From: Pseudomonas sp. P8_241
GTDB taxonomy: Bacteria; Pseudomonadota; Gammaproteobacteria; Pseudomonadales; Pseudomonadaceae
Direction of reading: 5' to 3'
Assembly (NCBI RefSeq): GCF_034008315.1
Contig: NZ_CP125377.1
Span: 3,236,001 to 3,300,000, forward strand
Length of the DNA: 64,000 bases
The translations under genes and the position numbers were made by a program. Positions within the stretch are counted from its first letter, which is position 1. Each line of letters starts with the position of its first letter. The notes beneath the pieces are model-generated. The model did not search any database and was not told the origin of the DNA. It saw only the letters and a list, made by a program, of their open reading frames with translations. Below are positions 1 to 9,501 of this stretch, piece after piece.

Positions 1-1
1 C

Positions 2-283
2 GACATGGTCGCCATGCCGGTTGACGCACCGGACGAAAAGGCCGGGTACGCGTTTATGAACTACCTGCTGCGCCCGGACGTCATGGCCGATGTCAGCAAC
101 TACGTGCACTACGCCAATGGCAACGAACAGGCGGACAGCCTGATCGACCCGGCGATCAAGAATGACACCAAGGTGTATCCAAGTCCGGAAATGATGGGCA
201 AGTTGTTTGCGCTTGAGGCGATGCCGCTGAATATCGACCGGGTTCGTACGCGGGTTTGGAACAAGATTCGCACAGGTAGCTGA
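2..283 (+). CDS. Polyamine ABC transporter periplasmic binding protein, C-terminal part (cut by window edge)
   Basis: The frame is open from the left edge to TGA at 281-283 and gives about 93 residues. The segment AMPVDAPDEKAGYAFMNYLL followed by a run ending in VWNKIRTGS is typical of the last quarter of PotF/SpuD/SpuE-type spermidine/putrescine-binding proteins. In those proteins the segment forms part of the second lobe of the ligand cleft. The N-terminus and the ligand-contact residues lie outside the window. The family is clear, but the exact polyamine cannot be told from this fragment. Confidence 0.85.
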   Translation, partial: DMVAMPVDAPDEKAGYAFMNYLLRPDVMADVSNYVHYANGNEQADSLIDPAIKNDTKVYPSPEMMGKLFALEAMPLNIDRVRTRVWNKIRTGS

Positions 284-341
284 AACGCTATATCAGTCTG
301 TAGGGACAGGACGTCCCGTTGTTACTGGTGCTGAAATTCGA

Positions 342-995
342 TCAGCCCGTGGGCTCGACCGTACAACTCATCGGCCTTGAGCCGGGTATCTGCAACAGTA
401 CGTCGCTGCCGTTCTGCCAGAAACTGTAAATGCCCCTGGCATCCTTCCCCGTGAACTGGCCACCCGGGTCGCCGGGTGCCTGGGCAAGGGCGATCGAGTT
501 GTTCGCCCATGCCAAAAACACCACGCCCGGTTGGACCGTAAAGAATGTCGCTGCAACGAGTGCGTTCAAACCTGCGCAACGGAAGGCCAGGGGACCCTCG
601 GTTAGCCTGCTGGGGTCCTTGGTTCGCGCAATGGCCGAACCCTGGCGCAGTTTATGGGCCCGCTCGGCATAACTGCGAATCGTACAAGCCTTGGGATCTG
701 CCTCGAAACCGCACTGGTTGCGGGTAGCAATCCAGAACCGCTGATCTACCTCAACCTTGTCCGGTGGCGGTACGGAACGTTGGTCCGTGAGCGCCAGGAG
801 ATAAAGGCGCGACAGTTCGAGATCCATCTGTGCCAGTCGAGCGTCCTGGCACACAAGCTTTTCCACGGGTAATCGGGCCGTGGCGCAGTCGAAACTGGTC
901 TTGAAGGTGGGCGCAGGCTTGGCGGCTACCGCACAAAGGCTCACTGTCGCGCACGCTGTGGCGGCGAGGAGGGAGGCCAAAAATGGCTTTATCAT
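342..995 (-). CDS. Periplasmic LprI-like / MliC-like lysozyme-inhibitor protein
   Basis: The protein has about 217 residues. It starts with a signal peptide (MIKPFLASLLAA...) ending near AVAAKP. Residues about 30-115 have the LprI (DUF1311) pattern of paired cysteines and the Q..FW..R..C motif. The C-terminal 80 residues resemble the MliC/PliC beta-barrel (FRC... to ...MSCTVEP), so the predicted role is inhibition of host lysozymes in the periplasm. The MliC loop usually written SASGxxY is altered here (APGDPGGQF), which may weaken inhibition. The start at 995 is preceded by AGGTGAAG. An upstream ATG at 1025 overlaps the stop of the preceding lipoprotein gene by 4 nt and is the alternative. 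Confidence 0.75.
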   Translation of the reverse strand: MIKPFLASLLAATACATVSLCAVAAKPAPTFKTSFDCATARLPVEKLVCQDARLAQMDLELSRLYLLALTDQRSVPPPDKVEVDQRFWIATRNQCGFEADPKACTIRSYAERAHKLRQGSAIARTKDPSRLTEGPLAFRCAGLNALVAATFFTVQPGVVFLAWANNSIALAQAPGDPGGQFTGKDARGIYSFWQNGSDVLLQIPGSRPMSCTVEPTG

Positions 996-1021
996 TTGGG
1001 CTTCACCTGCGTCCCGTAGCC

Positions 1022-1252
1022 TCATTCTTCCGGCCGAATCGTGGCCACTTCATCGGCCCGGACTTTTACGTTCGCGCCGGAAATATCCTCGAACTCGTAA
1101 AAACCGTCCTTGGTCTTGGTTTTCGGGATGTCCTTGGTCAAATACTGGGTGCCGTTCTGCAGGGTCACGACGGTGGGTGTCGAGCATCCGGCCAGTGCCA
1201 GAAAAGCCGCTACCGCCAAGGGCAAGCCCAGAGTCTTGATGTTCATGTTCAC
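1022..1252 (-). CDS. YgdI/YgdR-type small lipoprotein (DUF903)
   Basis: This is a 76-residue precursor with a signal peptide and the lipobox LAGC near residues 20-23, so it is a predicted lipoprotein. The remainder (TVVTLQNGTQYLTKDIPK, then YEFEDISG) is the small SH3-like barrel typical of YgdR/YgdI proteins. The start is preceded by GAGGTGAAC. Its stop overlaps an ATG of the downstream lysozyme-inhibitor-like gene, so the two are probably co-transcribed. The function of the family is unknown. Confidence 0.85.
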   Translation of the reverse strand: MNMNIKTLGLPLAVAAFLALAGCSTPTVVTLQNGTQYLTKDIPKTKTKDGFYEFEDISGANVKVRADEVATIRPEE

Positions 1253-1456
1253 CTCGCATGCGTTAAGGAAACAGCGGGATCGGTCCGATCCGCTGCACCG
1301 CTATCGCGATTGGTGCGGCGGATTGGCAGAAAGTTCTACCGTCCTGAAAATATAGCGGACTGTGCTGCCATTGATCCTTTTCCGTTTGCATCGGGCGGGG
1401 GGAAACTGGTATCTGTATGGATAGCCAGTACTTGTAAGCCTTGGGCCCGATCAAAC

Positions 1457-3109
1457 GTGACCGCACATCCTCTTGATGATCCTTTCTATTACCTCAATAA
1501 CTTCATGCAAGTGCTTGATTGGCTTGAGCATCGTTACGCCGATGTACTGAGCGTCGAGGAGCAGTCCTTCCTTCGCGACTTCAAACGGTTGCCCCGTGAG
1601 ACGAGTGCACTGCTGGTCAGAATGGTGATGCGCAAGGGCATTCACTTCAGGGCGAGCAAACTGCATTACGACGAAATCGGTGATATCGCTACGGCGGTCG
1701 AACCATTGCTCGAAATGGGGTGGGTTGATGAACACACGCCATTATCGATGGAAACGCTGTTCGAGGTGCTACTCAAGGCCGAGATCCTTCAGTGTTTCAG
1801 CATGGCCATCGACCAGCCCAAAGGAAGGAAAAGCGATTGGCTGCCGGCACTGAGCGAACGGTTCCCGCAGGCGCAACGTTTCACCGACTGGTGCCCGACA
1901 CTCGAGGAGCGCCTGTTCAGCCTGACCATCATGAGCCTGTGCGATCGCCTGCGCTTGATGTTTTTTGGCAATCTTTATCAGGACTGGTCAGAGTTCGTGC
2001 TCGCCGACCTTGGTGTCTATATCTACGAAAAAGTCGAGTTCTGTGCCGAGTCAAGGGGCCTGCGTAACCGCGCGGACGTGGATGCCTGTGTCCTGCTGCA
2101 CGAATATCAGCAACAGTTCGAGTCAGGAGCAGCGCTGGACGAAGTGGTTGAACGGATTTCAGGTTTGGTGCTGGACAACCCATGGCTGCAACGACGACGC
2201 GCCAAGCTGCTGTTCCAGATGGCCCAACACTGTGAACGCATCGCGGACTTCTCCACGGCCCTCAACCTGTACCGCAAGTGCAGCTATCCCGGGGCGCGTT
2301 CACGGCTGATTCGGGTGTTGGAACGCTGCGGTGAGTTCCAGTTGGCCCTGGAACAGGCGACGCTGGCCGAGCAAGCGCCGGAAAGTGCCGCCGAACACCA
2401 GCAATTGCTCCGTGTACTGCCCCGATTACGACGCAAGCTCGGTGGGCCGCCAATCAAACGCGCCTCACCTCGGCCAATGCAACGCCTGGATCTGCAGTTG
2501 CCCAGAAGTGAGCCCGCGTTGTCGGTGGAGTTCCATGTTCAGGCGCATTTGTCGCAAGGAATGGCGCCGGTGCATTACGTCGAAAACAGCTTGATCAATT
2601 CATTGTTCGGGTTGCTGTGCTGGCCGGCGATTTTCGCGCCGCTGCCGGGGGCTTTTTTCCACCCGTTCCAGCGCGGGCCCGTGGACCTGCTCAATGAAGA
2701 CTTCCATGAGCGCCGGGCGCAACTGTTCCAGGCATGTCTCGCTGAACTCGACGACGGGCGCTACCGCCAGACCATACGCGAACGCTACACCGGCAAGTGG
2801 GGCGTGCAGTCACCGTTCGTGTTCTGGAGCGTGCTCAGCGAAGAATTGCTCGATCAGGCTCTGGACTGCTTGCCCGCCGAGCACCTCAAGCACTGGTTCA
2901 ACCGCCTGTTGCAGGACATCAAAGCCAACCGCGCCGGCATGCCGGACCTGATTCAGTTCTGGCCGCAGGAAAAGACCTACCGCATGATCGAGGTCAAGGG
3001 GCCTGGTGATCGATTGCAGGACAACCAGGTTCGCTGGCTTGAGTTTTGCCATGAACACCAGATGCCTATCGCCGTCTGCTATGTGCAATGGTCGGAGCCA
3101 GGCGCTTGA
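1457..3109 (+). CDS. FAN1-type structure-specific nuclease (VRR-NUC domain)
   Basis: The protein has about 550 residues starting at GTG 1457 (VTAHPLDDPFYYLNNF...), the usual start region and length of bacterial FAN1. The N-terminal helical region binds DNA. The C-terminal VRR-NUC domain carries PDLIQFW followed by MIEVKGPGDRLQDNQ, the PD-(D/E)XK metal-binding core. In characterised homologues the enzyme cuts 5' flap DNA and helps unhook interstrand crosslinks. The open frame continues upstream to 983, but that part overlaps intergenic sequence and other genes and has no family resemblance. No strong ribosome site precedes 1457, so the exact start is less certain than the product. The stop overlaps the start of the helicase gene. 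Confidence 0.9.
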   Translation: MTAHPLDDPFYYLNNFMQVLDWLEHRYADVLSVEEQSFLRDFKRLPRETSALLVRMVMRKGIHFRASKLHYDEIGDIATAVEPLLEMGWVDEHTPLSMETLFEVLLKAEILQCFSMAIDQPKGRKSDWLPALSERFPQAQRFTDWCPTLEERLFSLTIMSLCDRLRLMFFGNLYQDWSEFVLADLGVYIYEKVEFCAESRGLRNRADVDACVLLHEYQQQFESGAALDEVVERISGLVLDNPWLQRRRAKLLFQMAQHCERIADFSTALNLYRKCSYPGARSRLIRVLERCGEFQLALEQATLAEQAPESAAEHQQLLRVLPRLRRKLGGPPIKRASPRPMQRLDLQLPRSEPALSVEFHVQAHLSQGMAPVHYVENSLINSLFGLLCWPAIFAPLPGAFFHPFQRGPVDLLNEDFHERRAQLFQACLAELDDGRYRQTIRERYTGKWGVQSPFVFWSVLSEELLDQALDCLPAEHLKHWFNRLLQDIKANRAGMPDLIQFWPQEKTYRMIEVKGPGDRLQDNQVRWLEFCHEHQMPIAVCYVQWSEPGA

Positions 3110-5385
3110 ACTACAGCATTGCGGTACGGGCACTGTGTGAATTCACCGCCAAGGCCGGTGACCTCGATCTGCGTTTCACCCCTTCACCGACGGCGCTGGA
3201 AGGCATTGTCGGGCATCGCACGGTGGCGTCACGTCGCAGTGAAGGCTATCGAAGCGAAGTCTCCCTGGAAGGATATTTTCAGACATTGACCGTCAAGGGC
3301 AGGGCGGACGGCTATGACCCGGCGCAAAACTGCCTCGAGGAGGTCAAGACTTACCGTGGCGACTTGAGCAAACAACCGGACAACCACCGCCAGCTGCATT
3401 GGGCCCAGGCAAAAATCTATGGCTGGTTGATGTGCCGCAAACTCGATCTGCCACAGATCAATCTGGCGCTGGTGTACTTCGATGTCGTCAGCGAGAAGGA
3501 AACCTGCCTGGTCGCTGCCTGTAGTGCCGATGAGCTGCAACAGTTTTTCGAGGCGCATTGCGCGCGATTCCTGCAGTGGGCCGAGCAGGAAATGATCCAT
3601 CGCGAAGGACGCAATCGGGCCGCGCAACAATTGGCGTTCCCCCATGCCGACTTTCGACCGGGGCAGCGTCACCTCGCTGAATCGGTGTACAAGGCCGTCA
3701 GTACCGGGCGCTGCCTGATGGCCCAGGCCCCGACGGGGATCGGCAAAACCGTGGGCACGCTGTTTCCGATGCTCAAGGCCCTGGCGCCACAGCAACTGGA
3801 CAAGGTGTACTTCCTCACGGCGAAAACTCCCGGACGCAAATTGGCCCTGGACGCGGCGCAGGTCATCCTTGAAGGCGCCGGCGCACCACCGTTACGGGTT
3901 CTGGAAATGGTTGCCCGGGACAAGGCCTGCGAACACCCGGACAAAGCCTGTCATGGCGAATCCTGTCCACTGGCCCGCGGGTTTTATGATCGTCTGCCGG
4001 CGGCGCGTCAGGCGGCGAGTCAATTGAGCCTGTTGAACCACAATGGATTGCGCAAGATTGCCCTGGCGCACGATGTCTGTCCGTATTACCTGAGTCAGGA
4101 AATGGCACGCTGGGCAGACGTCGTGGTTGCCGATTACAACTACTACTTCGATTTCACCGCATTGCTGTTCGGATTGGCGCAGGCCAATAACTGGAAAGTC
4201 GCGGTACTGGTCGACGAGGCCCACAACCTGGTAGAGCGCGGCCGCCAGATGTACAGCGCCAGCCTTGATCAATGGACCTTGAATGGCGTCCGAAAAAACG
4301 CGCCAGAAGTGCTTAAAAAGCCGTTGCAGCGGGTCAATCGCGAATGGAATGCGCTGCATAACCAGCAAACCGGCACCTATCAGGCTTATGACAAGGCCCC
4401 GGAAAAACTGCTGCAGGCATTGTCCTCGTGCAGCGCCAGCATTGGCGACTATCTGAACGATCACCCCCAAGGGCTCGACAGCGCCCTGCAAAGTTTCTAT
4501 TTCGACATGCTGCAATTTGGCCGGGTGGCCGAGTTGTTCGATGAGCAGTTCCTGTTCGATATCAGCAAGCGCGATCTCGAGCGCAAGCGCCCACTTTCGA
4601 CGCTGTGCCTGCGCAATGTGGTGCCCGCCGGCGTCATCCGCCCACGCCTGACTGCTGCGCGCAGTACCGTGCTGTTTTCCGCGACCCTCAGCCCCCGGCA
4701 CTATTACGCGGATTTGTTGGGGACCCCAGCGGACATGGTATGCATCGATGTGGAATCGCCCTTTCACGCCGATCAACTGAAAGTGCACATCGTTAACCAG
4801 ATTTCCACACGCTTCGTTCACCGCGAGTCATCCCTCGGGCCGATTGTGGAACTGATCGCCAGGCAATTCACCGAACTTCCCGGTAATTACCTCGCATTTT
4901 TCAGTAGTTTCGATTATTTGCAGCAAGTGGCGCAGTTGTTGGCGCAAACTCATCCACACATCAAGGCATGGTCGCAGTCCCGAGGGATGGCCGAAGAGCA
5001 ACGCCAACAATTTCTCGACCAGTTCAGCGCCGATGGCCAGGGCGTCGGTTTCGCGGTGCTTGGCGGCGCGTTCGGTGAAGGCATCGATTTACCCGGCGCG
5101 AGGCTGATCGGCGCGTTTATCGCAACGCTTGGTCTGGCACAATTCAATCCGGTCAATGAGCAGCTCAAGCATCGGATGGCGGCGATCTTTGGTGCAGGAT
5201 ACGACTACACCTACCTGTATCCCGGTGTGCAAAAAGTGGTTCAGGCTGCAGGTCGGGTGATCCGGACGCAGCAGGATCAAGGGGTGGTGATGTTGATAGA
5301 CGACCGGTTTGGAGAAGGCAAGGTCAAGCAGTTATTGCCCCGTTGGTGGTCAATCGCACCGACGCTTCTTTATCCCGCGATGTAA
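3106..5385 (+). CDS. PD-(D/E)XK nuclease fused to an XPD/DinG-family iron-sulfur helicase
   Basis: The protein has about 759 residues. Residues 1-180 contain a Cas4/RecB-like pattern: GRADGY, then EEVKTYRG, then Q..WAQAKIYGW, consistent with a nuclease core. The helicase follows with Walker A APTGIGKT and DEAH box VDEAHNL. Between them are four cysteines (ACEHPDKACHGESC and DVCPYYL) placed as the 4Fe-4S ligands of XPD/DinG helicases. The C-terminal motif VQAAGRVIRTQ is motif VI. TTG 3106 is chosen because GGAG lies 8 nt upstream and it overlaps the FAN1 stop; ATG 3088 is the in-frame alternative. Overlap with FAN1 implies a joint role in DNA repair. Confidence 0.88.
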   Translation: MNYSIAVRALCEFTAKAGDLDLRFTPSPTALEGIVGHRTVASRRSEGYRSEVSLEGYFQTLTVKGRADGYDPAQNCLEEVKTYRGDLSKQPDNHRQLHWAQAKIYGWLMCRKLDLPQINLALVYFDVVSEKETCLVAACSADELQQFFEAHCARFLQWAEQEMIHREGRNRAAQQLAFPHADFRPGQRHLAESVYKAVSTGRCLMAQAPTGIGKTVGTLFPMLKALAPQQLDKVYFLTAKTPGRKLALDAAQVILEGAGAPPLRVLEMVARDKACEHPDKACHGESCPLARGFYDRLPAARQAASQLSLLNHNGLRKIALAHDVCPYYLSQEMARWADVVVADYNYYFDFTALLFGLAQANNWKVAVLVDEAHNLVERGRQMYSASLDQWTLNGVRKNAPEVLKKPLQRVNREWNALHNQQTGTYQAYDKAPEKLLQALSSCSASIGDYLNDHPQGLDSALQSFYFDMLQFGRVAELFDEQFLFDISKRDLERKRPLSTLCLRNVVPAGVIRPRLTAARSTVLFSATLSPRHYYADLLGTPADMVCIDVESPFHADQLKVHIVNQISTRFVHRESSLGPIVELIARQFTELPGNYLAFFSSFDYLQQVAQLLAQTHPHIKAWSQSRGMAEEQRQQFLDQFSADGQGVGFAVLGGAFGEGIDLPGARLIGAFIATLGLAQFNPVNEQLKHRMAAIFGAGYDYTYLYPGVQKVVQAAGRVIRTQQDQGVVMLIDDRFGEGKVKQLLPRWWSIAPTLLYPAM

Positions 5386-5556
5386 AGGGCTTTTAAAACA
5401 TACCGAACGTCAGCTGTTCAACGTTCTGTCTAGACACCGAGTGACCGCGACAACAAGGATTAAAATTGCCGTTCCAGGTTCTGTACGTCGTTATTCGCAC
5501 TTTCCAAATCAGCGGTTTGTCGCATACTTCACACAAACATCCAGGCGACGCAATCA

Positions 5557-7476
5557 ATGAGTGAAGATCGATCCAAGGCAGCCGCCATCGACGACAGCCG
5601 TTTCAAGCTGCTGATCGATGCAGTGATTGACTACGCGATCTACATGATTGATCCGGACGGCATCATCACCAGCTGGAACGCGGGCGCCAGGCGATTCAAG
5701 GGTTATGAGGAAGCCGAGATTCTGGGACAGCATTTCTCGCGTTTCTATACCGAAGACGACCGCCGTGCCGGGTTGCCTCAACGGGCGCTGGACACCGCGC
5801 TTGGCGAAGGTCGATTCGAGGGGGAAGGCTGGCGGGTGCGCAAGGACGGCACGCATTTCTGGTGCCATGTGGTGATTGACCCGATACGCGACTCGTCGGG
5901 CACGTTACTGGGCTTCGCCAAGATCACCCGGGATCTGACCGACCGGAAAATGGCCGAAGAAGTGCTCAAGCAAAGTGAGCAACAGTTTCGCCTGCTGGTG
6001 CAAAGCGTGACGGACTATGCGATCTACATGCTTGCCCCGGATGGACGCCTGACCAACTGGAACCCGGGGGCGCAGCGCATCAAGGGCTATTTCCCCGAGG
6101 AAGTCATCGGCCAGCACTTTTCGATGTTCTACACCCCCGAAGATCGCGAGGCCGGTGAGCCGCAACGCACCCTGGAGGTCGCCGTTCGCGAAGGTCGATT
6201 TGAAAACAAAGGCTGGCGTGTGCGTAAAGACGGTACTCGGTTCCTCGCCCATGTGGTCGTGGACCCGATCTGGGGCGAAACCGGGACCTTGCTCGGGTTT
6301 GCCAAGATTACCCGGGACATCACCGAAGTCACGCAAGCTCAACAAGCATTGGAGAAAACGCGCGAAGCGTTGTTCCAGTCGCAGAAAATGCAAGCCATCG
6401 GCCAACTCAGTGGCGGGATTGCACACGATTTCAACAACTTGCTGACGGTCATCCTCGGCAACCTGGAAATCGTGCGCAAACGGGTCACGGACGATTCGAA
6501 AATCATCCGATTGATCGACAATGCGACCCAGGGTGCCTTGCGAGGTGTGTCCCTGACCCAGCGAATGCTGGCCTTCGCCAGACGTCAGGAACTCAAATCC
6601 GAACCGGTAAAGCTGCCAGCGTTGATCGAAGGCATTTCCGGCCTGTTGCGCAGCTCCCTTGGGCCATCTGTGACAGTTGAAACCCGCTTTCCACGGGATC
6701 TTGAGCAAGTGCTCGCTGACGTCAATCAGCTGGAACTGGCCGTTCTCAATCTGGTGACCAATGCCCGGGATGCGATGCCCCACGGCGGGAAAATCCTGAT
6801 CAGTGCCCGAACGGAAGACGCTGCAGACAGCCGTGTGTCTTCGCTGTCGGTGGGACGTTATGTTTGTCTGAGTGTTGCCGATACCGGGGAGGGCATGGAC
6901 GAGGAGACGCTGGCTTCTGCGATGGACCCGTTCTTCACCACAAAAGGTGTCGGCAAAGGCACAGGGCTCGGACTGTCAATGGTCCACGGTTACATAGAGC
7001 AACTGGGTGGGCGTTTCATCCTCAAGAGCCAGAAAGACCTGGGGACGACCGCTGAACTCTGGTTGCCGGTCGCTACCAGTGAGTCAGTCGCCAAACCCGC
7101 GGCACTGGAAGCTGCCGTCACGGTGCCACGCCTGTGCGTGCTGGTGGTGGACGATGACAGCCTGGTGTTGACCAGCACCAGCCTGTTGCTGGAAGACCTG
7201 GGACACCGGGTCATCAGCGCCCTTTCCGGTGCCAGGGCGCTCGAAGTGTTCGCCAGCGAAACCGATATCGATCTGGTCATCACCGACATGGCCATGCCGC
7301 AGATGAGTGGTGAGCAATTGGCCCACGCCATCCGTCTGATGAAACCAGCGTTGCCAATCATCCTCGCGACCGGTTACGCCGAACGCCTTGAGGGGTTTGC
7401 GGCCGATCTGCCTCGGCTTTCAAAACCGTTCACGCAACTCAATCTGGTGGAGATCATTGCCCAGGCGATGAAATGA
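5557..7476 (+). CDS. Soluble PAS-PAS hybrid histidine kinase with receiver domain
   Basis: The protein has 639 residues and no membrane segment. Two closely similar PAS domains lie at about 15-130 and 145-265; both carry the SWN/TNWNPGA...IKGY...GQHFS...FYT pattern. The H-box IAHDFNN places the phospho-acceptor at His290. The HATPase part has N (LVTNARDAMP) and G (DTGEGM, GTGLGL) boxes. The receiver domain at about 520-635 has DDD near its start and the phosphorylated Asp577 in ITDMAMPQMSG. The HWE/HisKA-4-like IAHDFNN type and duplicated PAS suggest a cytoplasmic sensor, possibly of light, redox or small ligands. No dedicated response regulator gene is adjacent. The 3' end overlaps the convergent antiporter gene by 23 bp. 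Confidence 0.93.
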   Translation: MSEDRSKAAAIDDSRFKLLIDAVIDYAIYMIDPDGIITSWNAGARRFKGYEEAEILGQHFSRFYTEDDRRAGLPQRALDTALGEGRFEGEGWRVRKDGTHFWCHVVIDPIRDSSGTLLGFAKITRDLTDRKMAEEVLKQSEQQFRLLVQSVTDYAIYMLAPDGRLTNWNPGAQRIKGYFPEEVIGQHFSMFYTPEDREAGEPQRTLEVAVREGRFENKGWRVRKDGTRFLAHVVVDPIWGETGTLLGFAKITRDITEVTQAQQALEKTREALFQSQKMQAIGQLSGGIAHDFNNLLTVILGNLEIVRKRVTDDSKIIRLIDNATQGALRGVSLTQRMLAFARRQELKSEPVKLPALIEGISGLLRSSLGPSVTVETRFPRDLEQVLADVNQLELAVLNLVTNARDAMPHGGKILISARTEDAADSRVSSLSVGRYVCLSVADTGEGMDEETLASAMDPFFTTKGVGKGTGLGLSMVHGYIEQLGGRFILKSQKDLGTTAELWLPVATSESVAKPAALEAAVTVPRLCVLVVDDDSLVLTSTSLLLEDLGHRVISALSGARALEVFASETDIDLVITDMAMPQMSGEQLAHAIRLMKPALPIILATGYAERLEGFAADLPRLSKPFTQLNLVEIIAQAMK

Positions 7477-8815
7477 CAGGGCGATTGTGCAGCTCGTAGC
7501 GAGCAAGCATCGGCTGGGTGCTGATGCCATGCACCAAAATGCTCAGCGCTACGACCGAGAGCGTGATGTCGGCACATAACGTGGCGACCGAAGGCGGCAG
7601 GTCATGATTCAAGGCATAGAACAGGTAATAAAAGCTACCGATGCCACGGATACCAAACCAGCCAATCAGCAGGCGCTGCGGGCCATTGATCAACCGGCCC
7701 CACGGCATGAGCAGCACAACCAGCGGGCGAATCACGACAAACAACACCAGCGCGATCACCAGTGCCCGCCAATCCCAGTGTGCAATCAGCACCACGCCCA
7801 GCAACGTGACCAGAAACACTTCCATGGATCGCTCCACCAAGCCGCCAAACGACAACATGTCGCCCATCATGATCCCGGCTGCGACCTGACTGTCTTCGAG
7901 GTTTTCCACATCACCGTGCACAGCGGCTTCAGGCTCGACATTCTGATGACCGACGACGGGTTGAACCAGATGCTCAGCCGGAGTGTGGGCGTCACCCGAC
8001 GAACTGACCTCGGCCTGACGCAACCCCAGGCCAGCGGCAAACACCGAAAGAAATCCATAGCCCTGGATCGTTTCGGCCACGACATAGGCCAAAGCAATCA
8101 GGGCGAGGGCCAGGTAATCATTGGGTGAGAACGTGCTGTCAGCATTTTTGATGCGCATGAACAGGGTCAGACGGCCGATCCCGCGCCCCATCCAGTAGCC
8201 CGTCAGCAAGCCTGCGGGTACTGCCCATAACAGCCGTTTCAATGCCCAGTCATCAAGCCATGCCTGCGGGCTGCCGCTGGATTGCATAAACAGCAAACCA
8301 AGGATGACAAAGGGAAATGCAATGCCGTCGTTGAGGCCTGCCTCACCCGTCAATCCGAATCGAACCGGATCATAATCCTTGGCGTCGTTGACCTGCACCA
8401 GTGACGCCAGCACCGGGTCGGTAGGCGCCAGTATTGCCCCGATCAACAACGACGGCCCCCACGGCAATTCAAAAGTGAAATGCAGCAACACGCTGACCCC
8501 GGCAATGGTCAGCACCATCACTGGCCCGGCCAGCGTGAATGCAACCCTCCATCGGCGGTCGCGAAGGTTCAGCCGCAGTTTCAAACCGCAGACAAACAGT
8601 GAAAAAAGTACCGCGACCTCGGACAGATGCTCCATCCAGAAAGCCGCATCCTTGATATCGAGCGTGAGCAATTGCAGCCCGGCCGGTCCGATGACCACGC
8701 CCAGTACCAGACACACTGCCGAGGTGGTCACCGGCATCCAGCGCAGGTAGGACGATGTGAGCGCAAGGGTGAGCAACACCGCACCCAGCACCGCCACCCA
8801 GGCCGTGAAGCCCAT
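7454..8815 (-). CDS. CPA1-type cation/proton antiporter
   Basis: The protein has 453 residues and about twelve hydrophobic segments. APTDPVLASLV and LTGEAGLNDGIAFPF are the paired half-helix and acidic motifs of Na+/H+ (or K+/H+) exchangers, where the GLND aspartate is essential for exchange. A hydrophilic insert around residues 270-315 (SSSGDAHTPAEH...) is a likely cytoplasmic loop. The gene begins within the stop of the upstream Yip1-family gene (TAATG, 1-nt overlap), so the two are translationally coupled. The transported cation cannot be told from sequence. Confidence 0.9.
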   Translation of the reverse strand: MGFTAWVAVLGAVLLTLALTSSYLRWMPVTTSAVCLVLGVVIGPAGLQLLTLDIKDAAFWMEHLSEVAVLFSLFVCGLKLRLNLRDRRWRVAFTLAGPVMVLTIAGVSVLLHFTFELPWGPSLLIGAILAPTDPVLASLVQVNDAKDYDPVRFGLTGEAGLNDGIAFPFVILGLLFMQSSGSPQAWLDDWALKRLLWAVPAGLLTGYWMGRGIGRLTLFMRIKNADSTFSPNDYLALALIALAYVVAETIQGYGFLSVFAAGLGLRQAEVSSSGDAHTPAEHLVQPVVGHQNVEPEAAVHGDVENLEDSQVAAGIMMGDMLSFGGLVERSMEVFLVTLLGVVLIAHWDWRALVIALVLFVVIRPLVVLLMPWGRLINGPQRLLIGWFGIRGIGSFYYLFYALNHDLPPSVATLCADITLSVVALSILVHGISTQPMLARYELHNRPVISSPGQ

Positions 8816-9426
8816 TATCCGACGGTAGCGCGCAAGTACTCAGGGGTGAGCACGTTGAACCACATCAGGATCATCGTCACCAATATCGTCACCAGGACCA
8901 ACAAACCAACGCCCCAGACACACGCCGAATTGAGCAAACCTTGCTCCTTGCGCTCGTGCATGAAGGTCGGCAAGCCGATAAACAACAGGAACGTCGAATA
9001 CGCCGATGCCGCGGCAAGTACTGCAATTGCCAGCCATCGACTGGGGTACAGACCCGCAATTCCGGCAAGGAAAAATGGCGTGGCGGTGTAGGCGGCAAAG
9101 CCAATGCATTGATTGATCGTCGGCCGCGCCTCGAAGGTGCGAGACATCCAGCGGATGAACAGACCCATTACCGCGATGCCCACCAGAATGCTCAGGTACA
9201 ACATGACGCACAGGTGCAAGGCGCTACGGGGGCTGAGCCGTACCGTTTCGTTTTCGGCCAGGCTCCAGCCGACGTAAGTCGTGCCTATATACAGACACAC
9301 GGCAGGGATCAGCGCCAGGATCAGCAAATGTGCCAGGTAATGACGCGGGTGCGCTTCCTCTTCCTTGCGAATATCCGTCCAGGCGAAGTTCGGTTGAGTG
9401 AACAGTTTGACAAGGGGTGCGGACAT
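8815..9426 (-). CDS. Yip1-family membrane protein
   Basis: The protein has 203 residues with five predicted membrane helices and the Yip1-domain features: an N-terminal amphipathic start (LFTQPNFAWTDI) and the internal motif CIGFAAYTATPFFLAGI. The function of bacterial Yip1-domain proteins is not established. Tight coupling to the downstream antiporter gene suggests a shared membrane or ion-homeostasis role, which is inference. Confidence 0.8.
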   Translation of the reverse strand: MSAPLVKLFTQPNFAWTDIRKEEEAHPRHYLAHLLILALIPAVCLYIGTTYVGWSLAENETVRLSPRSALHLCVMLYLSILVGIAVMGLFIRWMSRTFEARPTINQCIGFAAYTATPFFLAGIAGLYPSRWLAIAVLAAASAYSTFLLFIGLPTFMHERKEQGLLNSACVWGVGLLVLVTILVTMILMWFNVLTPEYLRATVG

Positions 9427-9501
9427 GACGACCTCCAGGTATCAGGACCTATACGGTGTTGAGCACTGGAAGCCATCACCGGTTCAAATTTTTCGGCGGT
9501 G

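Noticed and set aside
983..1456. N-terminal extension of FAN1
   Set aside because: The open frame overlaps the antisense lipoprotein gene and has no family resemblance; the conserved start region begins at 1457.
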